In this document: positions 58,900-64,000 of the stretch, in pieces
Layout of the letters: every line of letters begins with the position of its first letter
Position numbering within the stretch: position 1 is the stretch's first letter
Source of the DNA: Streptomyces sp. NBC_00178
GTDB taxonomy: Bacteria > Actinomycetota > Actinomycetes > Streptomycetales > Streptomycetaceae
Length of the DNA stretch: 64,000 nucleotides
Direction of reading: 5' to 3'
Assembly (NCBI RefSeq): GCF_036206005.1
Contig: NZ_CP108143.1
Location: 4,183,501-4,247,500, forward strand
Made by a program: the position numbers and the translations under genes
Notes under the pieces: generated by a model
What the model was told of the DNA's origin: nothing
The model's input: only the letters and a program-made list of their open reading frames with translations
Databases searched by the model: none

Positions 58900-60057
58900 T
58901 CACATCTCCGCGACGGCCCTGCTCACGGCCGCTGAGAGGCGCTCGTTCTCCGGTGCGGCGCCGCCCGGAAGGGCGAAGCGGCGGCGGGTGTAGCCGTAGG
59001 CCACACCGTGAGCGGGGTCGGCGTACGCCTGCGATCCCGCGGCGCCCGCGTGGCCGAAGGCGCCGTCGCCCAGGGCCGGGTAGAGCGTTCCCACCGCCTC
59101 GAAGCCCTGCGCGAAGTTGTCGACCGCACCGGTGACCAGGTCCGTTCCCTTCCAGTGCACCCGCCCCACCTCGGCGAGCGTGTCCGGCCGGAGCAGGGGC
59201 GGCCTCCCGTCGACCTCGGAGATCGCCGCCGCGTACATCCCCGCGAGGCCACGCGCCGAGCCGACCCCGCCGACCGACGTGGGGCCGAGCGCGCGCACCA
59301 CCCGGGTGTTGACGAAGGCGACCATGTCGAGCGGAGGGTCCTGCGCGAAGCCGAACGCGAGGGCCCTCGGGCTCGCCGGGTCCAGGGGCTCGGCCTCGAC
59401 GGCCTGGCCGGGGGCGGGGACGCCCGGGCGGATGTCCACGTAGCGGGGTTCGAGTTCCTCGGGCAGGCCCAGGTGGAGATCGAGGCCGTAGGGCGCGCGC
59501 ACCCGCTCCTCGAAGATCTCCTGGATCGACCTCCCGGTGACCCGGCGGACCACCTCGCCGGTGAGGGCGCCGATCACCAGGGCGTGGTAGCCGTACTCCG
59601 CTCCCGGCGTCCAGCGGGGCCGCGCGCCCGCCAGCCGCCGTGCGATGACCCGGTCGTCGGCGAGCTCGTCGACGGTGAACCCGCCGTCCGCCCAGATCAG
59701 GCCGGCGCGGTGCGCCAGCAGTTCACGTACCGTCAGCCCGCCCTTGCCCTCCGCGGCGAACTCGGGCCAGTAGGAGGCCACCGTGCGGTCCGGGTCGATG
59801 ACCCCGTCCTGGATGAGCAGGGCGACCACGAGGTGGGCGGCGCCCTTGGTGGAGGAGTAGACGGCGGGCAGCGAGTCCCCGGCGACACCCTCCCCGGCCC
59901 ACAGGTCCACCGCGAGGCGCCCGTGGCGGTACACGGCGAGCTGACTGCCGGGTTCGGTGTGGTCGTCGGCCAGTACGGCGGCGAACTCCTCCCGCACGCC
60001 CTCGAAACCGGGTGCGACCGTGCCGTGCACGGTGATGGTCCCGTTCGTTCCTGTCAT
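58900..60057 (-). CDS. Beta-lactamase-fold serine hydrolase/esterase (EstB-like)
   Basis: 385 residues. Class C beta-lactamase fold with catalytic SSTK (Ser-x-x-Lys; AVYSSTKGAAH), second motif YGYH in place of YxN, and HAG near FGHAGAAGSQAY. These changes fit family VIII esterases rather than true beta-lactamases. No signal peptide, so probably cytoplasmic. ATG 60057. It is followed by the terminator shared with the oxidoreductase; the LysR gene lies about 100 bp upstream on the same strand. Confidence 0.9.
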   Translation of the reverse strand: MTGTNGTITVHGTVAPGFEGVREEFAAVLADDHTEPGSQLAVYRHGRLAVDLWAGEGVAGDSLPAVYSSTKGAAHLVVALLIQDGVIDPDRTVASYWPEFAAEGKGGLTVRELLAHRAGLIWADGGFTVDELADDRVIARRLAGARPRWTPGAEYGYHALVIGALTGEVVRRVTGRSIQEIFEERVRAPYGLDLHLGLPEELEPRYVDIRPGVPAPGQAVEAEPLDPASPRALAFGFAQDPPLDMVAFVNTRVVRALGPTSVGGVGSARGLAGMYAAAISEVDGRPPLLRPDTLAEVGRVHWKGTDLVTGAVDNFAQGFEAVGTLYPALGDGAFGHAGAAGSQAYADPAHGVAYGYTRRRFALPGGAAPENERLSAAVSRAVAEM

Positions 60058-60157
60058 GACGCTGACTCCCCCTGGAATGATCGGCGAACGGCCCGGTGCG
60101 TGACCGGCCCGATCGGTACACCTCCCCCAACTCCCGTACTCACGCGCGGCATTCCCG

Positions 60158-61075
60158 CTAACGGGCGGTGGTAGGGGGTGGCCGGTGCCCGTCCCCGACG
60201 ATCTCCCGTGCGAGCGCCGCCAGACGGGGCAGCGCGGGATGGCCGGGGCCGTCCCGGCGGGCGAGCAGCACGGGCAGGGGCGGGGCGTCGTCGAGCGGCA
60301 CGTAGGCGACTCCGGCGTGCGGGTGCATCCCGACGGTGGACGCCCCCGACACCCCGCTGCCGCGTCCGGCCGCGATGGCGGTCAGCCAGTCGTCGGTGTT
60401 GGCGACCGTCACGGTGGCCGCGGGCCGGACCCGCGGCGGCCACAGGCCGAGCGTGGTCGCCCCGGAGACGGTGTTCAGGACGACGGCGCCGTCCGCCAGA
60501 TCGGCCAGCGCCAGGGAGGCGCGGGCCGCGAGCGGCCCGTCCGCGGCGACGGCCGCCACCCGCTCCTCCGTGAACAGCACCTCGGTGACGAGCCCCGGCG
60601 TGTCCACCGGCCCGCGCAGCAGTGCCGCGTCCACCTCGCCACGCGTGAGGCCTGCCGTGCGGTCGTCGATCCGCAGGAGTTCCAGCGGGGTGCCGGGATG
60701 GCGTTCCTGCCAGGTGCGCAGCAGCGGTGTGGTGTACGGGCCGAAGGCCGACCAGGCGTGCCCGAGCCGCAGCGGGCGGTGGTGCAGCCGTCCCGGGGCG
60801 AGTGCCTCGTCGAACGCGGCGACCGCGTGGGCGGCCTTGTCGCGGAAGGCGGCGCCCTCGGGGGTCAGGGCGAGGTGGTGGGTGGACCGGTCGACGAGCC
60901 GTACCCCCACGTGCCGCTCCAGGGCGGCCAGGGTGCGCGAGACGACGGGCTGGGTGACCCGGAGCGCGGCGGCAGCGCGGGTCACGCTGCCCTCCTCCGC
61001 GATGGCGAGGAAGGCGCGCAGATGCCGGATCTCGATTCCGCGCCCGCTGGTCCCGGCGCCCTGTCCAGTGCTCAT
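60158..61075 (-). CDS. LysR-family transcriptional regulator
   Basis: 305 residues. HTH: RHLRAFLAIAEEGSVTRAAAALRVTQPVVSRTLAALERHVGVRLVDR is the standard LysR DNA-binding domain; a substrate-binding domain follows (about 95-295, LRLGHAWSAFGPYTTPLL and VTEVLFTEERVAAVAADGPLA). TATGCT (61084-61089, minus strand) lies 8 nt before ATG 61075, without Shine-Dalgarno. Divergent from the EamA exporter gene, which it probably controls. Confidence 0.92.
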   Translation of the reverse strand: MSTGQGAGTSGRGIEIRHLRAFLAIAEEGSVTRAAAALRVTQPVVSRTLAALERHVGVRLVDRSTHHLALTPEGAAFRDKAAHAVAAFDEALAPGRLHHRPLRLGHAWSAFGPYTTPLLRTWQERHPGTPLELLRIDDRTAGLTRGEVDAALLRGPVDTPGLVTEVLFTEERVAAVAADGPLAARASLALADLADGAVVLNTVSGATTLGLWPPRVRPAATVTVANTDDWLTAIAAGRGSGVSGASTVGMHPHAGVAYVPLDDAPPLPVLLARRDGPGHPALPRLAALAREIVGDGHRPPPTTAR

Positions 61076-61182
61076 GCCTTCGGAGCATAACGGGAGCACA
61101 ATCGGCATTTCACGGGAGGCGCGCGGGTCTCTACCGTGGGAGCGGGTCCGGGCCTCTCGTGGTGCCGTACTCTAAACTCCGT

Positions 61183-61200
61183 AGTGCATTGCATTGCACT
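61183..61200. promoter_or_regulatory. Candidate operator in the LysR/EamA spacer
   Basis: AGTGCA-TTGCAT-TGCACT: 6-bp inverted arms, also readable as three TGCA(T/C) steps, 38 bp before the EamA start. Lies near the expected promoter of the exporter gene. Confidence 0.5.
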
Positions 61201-61238
61201 GATGTTCTGGACTGTGGCACTGAAGGAGAGGTTTCCCG

Positions 61239-62408
61239 GTGAACGACCCGCGCGCTGCAGCGGACTCGGCCGCGGCCGTCGCCCTGCCCGAGGCCGTGTC
61301 CGCGCTCGACGAGCCCGGCCGGGGTGCTCCCGGCGGACGGCGCTCACTGGGCCCGGTCGCGCTGGTGGTGGCGGGCGGGCTCTCCGTCCAGTTCGGTGCG
61401 GCCGTGGCCGTCCTGCTGATGCCGAGGGCGGGGGCGCTCGGTGTCGTCACCCTGCGTCTCACCGCGGCCGCGCTCGTCCTGCTCGTCGTGTGCCGGCCGA
61501 AGCTGCGGGGGCACTCGCGCGCCGACTGGGGCACCGTCGTGGCGTTCGGCATCGCGATGGGTGCGATGAACACGCTCTTCTACCAGGCCGCCGACCGCAT
61601 CCCGCTGGGCGCCGCCGTCACCCTGGAGGTGCTGGGGCCGCTCGCGCTGTCCGTCGTCGCGTCCCGCCGCCTGGTCAACGTCGTCTGGGCGGGCCTGGCC
61701 CTCTGCGGCGTGGTCCTGCTCAGTGGCGGGGGCTTCGACCGGCTCGACCCGGCCGGAGCGGCGTACGCCCTGGGCGCGGGTGCCATGTGGGCGGCCTACA
61801 TCATCTTCAGCGCCCGCACCGGCAGGCGCTTCCCGCAGGCGGACGGCCTGGCGCTGGCCATGGTCGTGGCGGCGGTCCTCTCGCTGCCCCTCGGCATCAT
61901 GGAGGCCGGCTCGAAGCTCCTGGTCCCCAGCACCCTGGGGCTCGGTGCGGCGGTGGCCCTGCTGAGCTCGGTCCTCCCGTACACCCTCGAACTCATGGCG
62001 TTGCGCCGGCTGCCCGCGCCGACCTTCGCCATCCTGATGAGCCTGGAACCGGCCATCGCGGCCACGGCGGGCTTCCTGGTCCTGCACCAGGCGCTCTCCA
62101 CGACCGACGCCCTGGCCATCGCGCTGGTCATCGGGGCGAGCATGGGCGCCGTGCGCAGCCAGACGGCCCGCACCGCGTCGCCGCGCCGGGAACGGGCGCG
62201 CGGGGCACGATGGAGGGGAGCCGAGGAAGGAGGCCCGCGCATGGGATCCGCCAAGGAAACCGACGGGTACGAGGGGCTGTACTCGCACACCCCCTCGCAG
62301 GCCGAGGGTGAACGCGAGGAGCCGGCCGTGCGCGGCAAGGCCCCCGAGACGCACCCCGACGTCCCCCGTACCGAACCCTCGCAGGCCGAGGGCGAGCGCG
62401 TGGAGTAG
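61239..62408 (+). CDS. EamA-family (RhtA-type) exporter with fused C-terminal tail
   Basis: 389 residues. Ten membrane helices in two EamA repeats (about 40-170 and 180-310), with VEVLGPLALSVVASRRLVN and LRRLPAPTFAILMSLEPAIAATAGF as family landmarks. RhtA-like members export threonine or homoserine. After the last helix (DALAIALVIGASMGAV) the frame continues through a charged linker into a 55-residue acidic tail that has its own Shine-Dalgarno and ATG (62241), which is atypical for the family. GTG 61239 is preceded by GAAGGAGAG. Divergent from lysR. Confidence 0.9.
   Translation: MNDPRAAADSAAAVALPEAVSALDEPGRGAPGGRRSLGPVALVVAGGLSVQFGAAVAVLLMPRAGALGVVTLRLTAAALVLLVVCRPKLRGHSRADWGTVVAFGIAMGAMNTLFYQAADRIPLGAAVTLEVLGPLALSVVASRRLVNVVWAGLALCGVVLLSGGGFDRLDPAGAAYALGAGAMWAAYIIFSARTGRRFPQADGLALAMVVAAVLSLPLGIMEAGSKLLVPSTLGLGAAVALLSSVLPYTLELMALRRLPAPTFAILMSLEPAIAATAGFLVLHQALSTTDALAIALVIGASMGAVRSQTARTASPRRERARGARWRGAEEGGPRMGSAKETDGYEGLYSHTPSQAEGEREEPAVRGKAPETHPDVPRTEPSQAEGERVE
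62241..62408 (+). CDS. Nested in-frame small acidic protein
   Basis: ATG 62241 lies 7 nt after AAGGAGG (62227-62233), the best Shine-Dalgarno in this area, and shares frame and stop with the EamA gene. Its 55 residues contain two copies of PSQAEGER and are strongly acidic and hydrophilic. This suggests an originally separate gene joined to EamA by loss of a stop codon, still able to be translated alone. Function unknown. Confidence 0.5.
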   Translation: MGSAKETDGYEGLYSHTPSQAEGEREEPAVRGKAPETHPDVPRTEPSQAEGERVE

Positions 62409-62423
62409 GGCCGGGTGCGCGGC

Positions 62424-62765
62424 TCAGCCGTCGACGGGCAGGATCCTGAACGCGGTGAGGCCGGGCGTCAGGGGTGTGACAGCCCGAAGTCCCGCTGGTC
62501 GGGGGTGAAGATGCGGTCGGTCCTGCGCCGGTCCGCGAGGACGACGCCCACCACGTCCGCGAGGTCCAGCCGGAGCCCTTCGCAGCCGCGGCGCACCTCG
62601 TGCGCCGCGCTCAGGCCGGCGGGCTTCAGGTCGGCCGGCCGGTACTGCCCGTCCACCCATCCGTGAGGTGAGCGCCTCCACGACCTGCGTGGCGGCCGGG
62701 AAGCCGAGGTCCCGGTGCACCAGGTCGTCGAGCTCGGTGACGGTGGAACGCCGGGGAGCCGCCGG
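62424..62765 (-). pseudogene. Broken PIN-domain (VapC-type) toxin gene
   Basis: Minus-strand pieces in two frames line up with the second half of a PIN toxin: STVTELDDLVHRDLGFPAATQVVEAL, then (after a frameshift near 62660-62672) YRPADLKPAGLSAAHEVRRG and LDLADVVGVVLADRRRTDRIFTPDQRDFG, then (second frameshift near 62470-62477) LTPGLTAFRILPVDG and stop. The first catalytic Asp region is missing because the + strand gene begins there. No antitoxin gene alongside. Confidence 0.6.
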
Positions 62766-62786
62766 CCGCCTGTTACGTTCGCTCCC

Positions 62787-63158
62787 ATGATCGACGGCGT
62801 GTACGTGGGCCGCGCGGCAGCGGACGCGGCGCTGGACCACGGCTGGCTGCTGGGCCACTTCAAGGACCCGTCCGACCCGCGCCACAGCGAGGCCCTGGAG
62901 ATCAAGTGGGGTGTCCATTCCCCGGGTGAGGAACGTGCGCGATGGGTGCGCGGCGAGGAGCGCACCGCCCTGCTCGTCCTGATCAGCGGCCGGTTCCGCC
63001 TGCGCTTCCCCCGGCGTGACGTGCTGCTGGAGCGCCAGGGCGACTACGCCGTGTGGGGCCCGGGCGTCGACCACTCCTGGTGCGCGGAGGAGGACTCCGT
63101 CGTGCTGACCGTCCGCTGGCCCTCCGTGCCCGGCCACCGGGCCGTCCCGCTCGACTGA
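62787..63158 (+). CDS. Small cupin-like protein, unrecognised
   Basis: 123 residues. VYVGRAAADAALDHGWLLGHF at the start, then a beta-rich centre (LEIKWGVHSPGEERARW, LLVLISGRFRLRF, LERQGDYAVWGPGVDHSW) typical of a single-domain cupin, although metal His residues are incomplete. TACGTT (62774-62779) stands 7 nt before ATG 62787, suggesting a leaderless mRNA. Role unknown. Confidence 0.78.
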   Translation: MIDGVYVGRAAADAALDHGWLLGHFKDPSDPRHSEALEIKWGVHSPGEERARWVRGEERTALLVLISGRFRLRFPRRDVLLERQGDYAVWGPGVDHSWCAEEDSVVLTVRWPSVPGHRAVPLD

Positions 63159-63232
63159 TCACGCTTCCGGATGCCCGCGGCACCCCGGGGCGGCGCCGGC
63201 GGGACGCACCGCGGGGCGTCGCGAAAAATCAT

Positions 63233-63246
63233 GCAAGCACGCTTGC
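63233..63246. promoter_or_regulatory. Palindrome at the promoter of the last gene
   Basis: GCAAGC-AC-GCTTGC in a locally AT-rich patch (AAAAATCATGCAAGC...GCTTGCTTGTTTT), 62 bp before the start codon. Resembles TetR-type operator symmetry. Confidence 0.5.
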
Positions 63247-63307
63247 TTGTTTTCCGGGGCGCTGGCATGCTCCGGGGCACACCGCCACGCCCCGAGGGGA
63301 GCGCACC

Positions 63308-64000
63308 GTGCCCGACGCATCGGCCGTGACCGCCGCCGTGCTCGACGACCTGCGGCAGGAGGGCGACGAACTCGACCTGCTGGTAGCGGGGTTGAGCGCA
63401 CAGGAATGGGCCTCGCCGACACCGGCCGAGGGGTGGACCGTCGCCCACCAGATCGCCCACCTCACCTGGACGGACGAGGTGGCCCTGACCGCGGCCACCG
63501 AGCCCGGCGCCTTCGCCGCGGAGGTCGAGAGGGCGCTCGCCGCCCCCGACACGTTCGTCGACGAGGCCGCCGCGGAAGCGGTGACCGCACTGGCGCCCGA
63601 AGCGCTCCTGGTGGAGTGGCGGGAGGGCCGGGCGCGACTCCAGGAAGCCCTGCGCGCCGCCCCGGCCGGGACGAAACTCCCCTGGTACGGACCGCCGATG
63701 AGCGTCACCTCGATGGGGACCGCACGGCTCATGGAGACCTGGGCGCACGGCCAGGACGTCGCCGACGCGCTCGGTGTGACGCGGAAGCCGACCGGACGCC
63801 TGCGGCACGTCGCCAGGATCGGCGTACGGGCCCGCGACTACGCCTACTTCGTACGGGGTCTGCAGCCCCCCGGCGAGCCGTTCCGGATCGAACTCCACGG
63901 TGAGGACGGCGAGTCGGTGGTCCACGGACCCGAGGACGCCGCCCAGCGCGTCACCGGTCCGCTCCTCGACTTCTGCCTCCTCGTCACCCGGCGCGCCCAC
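63308..64000 (+). CDS. Maleylpyruvate isomerase-fold protein (TIGR03084-like), cut by window end
   Basis: 231 residues visible, the 3' end lies beyond the window. Helical-bundle opening VTAAVLDDLRQEGDELDLLVAGL, then WASPTPAEGWTVAHQIAHLTWTD, whose His residues fit the metal site of mycothiol-dependent maleylpyruvate isomerase and DinB-fold proteins. SMGTARLMETWAHGQDVADALG gives the third His. This layout matches the TIGR03084 family of actinobacteria. GTG 63308 follows GAGGGGAGCG. A palindrome sits upstream; function not proved. Confidence 0.88.
   Translation, partial: MPDASAVTAAVLDDLRQEGDELDLLVAGLSAQEWASPTPAEGWTVAHQIAHLTWTDEVALTAATEPGAFAAEVERALAAPDTFVDEAAAEAVTALAPEALLVEWREGRARLQEALRAAPAGTKLPWYGPPMSVTSMGTARLMETWAHGQDVADALGVTRKPTGRLRHVARIGVRARDYAYFVRGLQPPGEPFRIELHGEDGESVVHGPEDAAQRVTGPLLDFCLLVTRRAH

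Noticed and set aside
1..64000. Search for tRNA, rRNA and phage attachment sites
   Set aside because: No tRNA-like T-arm with flanking stems, no rRNA stretch and no integrase were seen by eye; a covariance-model scan would be needed to exclude them fully.

Overview
The window is high-GC DNA (roughly 72 percent by eye) densely packed with genes that use GTG/TTG starts, have G/C-ending codons and often overlap by 4 bp. A conservon (cvnABCD plus two P450s), the futalosine menaquinone genes mqnB and mqnD, and many actinobacterial DUF families (DUF3027, DUF2771, DUF2530, DUF742, DUF4429, DUF4259) point to a Streptomyces chromosome. It looks like ordinary core or near-core chromosome with small scars of mobile or toxin genes. 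No rRNA, tRNA, CRISPR array, intact insertion sequence or prophage was seen.

Layout. 1-4800: the tail of a HAD hydrolase, a small membrane protein, a cold-shock protein, then on the minus strand an MFS transporter, a DUF2771 lipoprotein, mqnB and mqnD. 5200-13400: DUF3027 protein, a very large sacsin-type ATPase, a secreted protein, a CtpE-like P-type ATPase and DUF2530. 13570-17300: a purine-type permease, an RHH protein, and a MarR-MFS pair. 17300-22300: Uma2 nuclease, RNA 2',3'-cyclic phosphodiesterase, then nadE, proline iminopeptidase and an aldo/keto reductase. 22500-28900: cupin/zinc-ribbon protein, an OhrR-like MarR divergent from a secreted alpha/beta hydrolase, a CsoR/CstR-family repressor, a methyltransferase and unknown proteins. 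28980-31410: arsenic resistance (arsI divergent from arsR-acr3-arsC). 31680-36900: TetR regulator, EEP phosphatase, SGNH hydrolase, secreted proteins, a transposase scrap and a DUF3048 lipoprotein. 36948-41400: padR, ABC ATPase and FtsX-like permease operon next to a polysaccharide deacetylase. 41500-48050: F420-type oxidoreductase, acetyltransferase, GAF-PP2C phosphatase, methyltransferase, DUF4259, DinB, Uma2, serC. 48160-53550: the conservon. 53980-64000: LCP cell-wall ligase, FAD/Fe-S oxidoreductase, beta-lactamase-fold esterase, LysR divergent from an EamA exporter, a broken PIN-domain toxin, a cupin-like protein and a maleylpyruvate-isomerase-fold protein cut by the window end.

How genes work together. 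mqnB and mqnD carry out two steps of the futalosine route to menaquinone. The ars genes sense, reduce and export arsenic and split C-As bonds. The conservon proteins are expected to form a membrane-associated sensor/GTPase complex. The clearest regulatory observation is a pair of nearly identical palindromes (17 of 19 bases) over the -10 boxes of padR and of the polysaccharide deacetylase gene. Both promoters place TATAGT exactly 7 nt before the ATG with no Shine-Dalgarno sequence, so one PadR repressor probably controls an FtsX-type exporter and a cell-wall deacetylase from two leaderless transcripts. At least fourteen genes here show the same TANNNT box 6-8 nt before the start codon.
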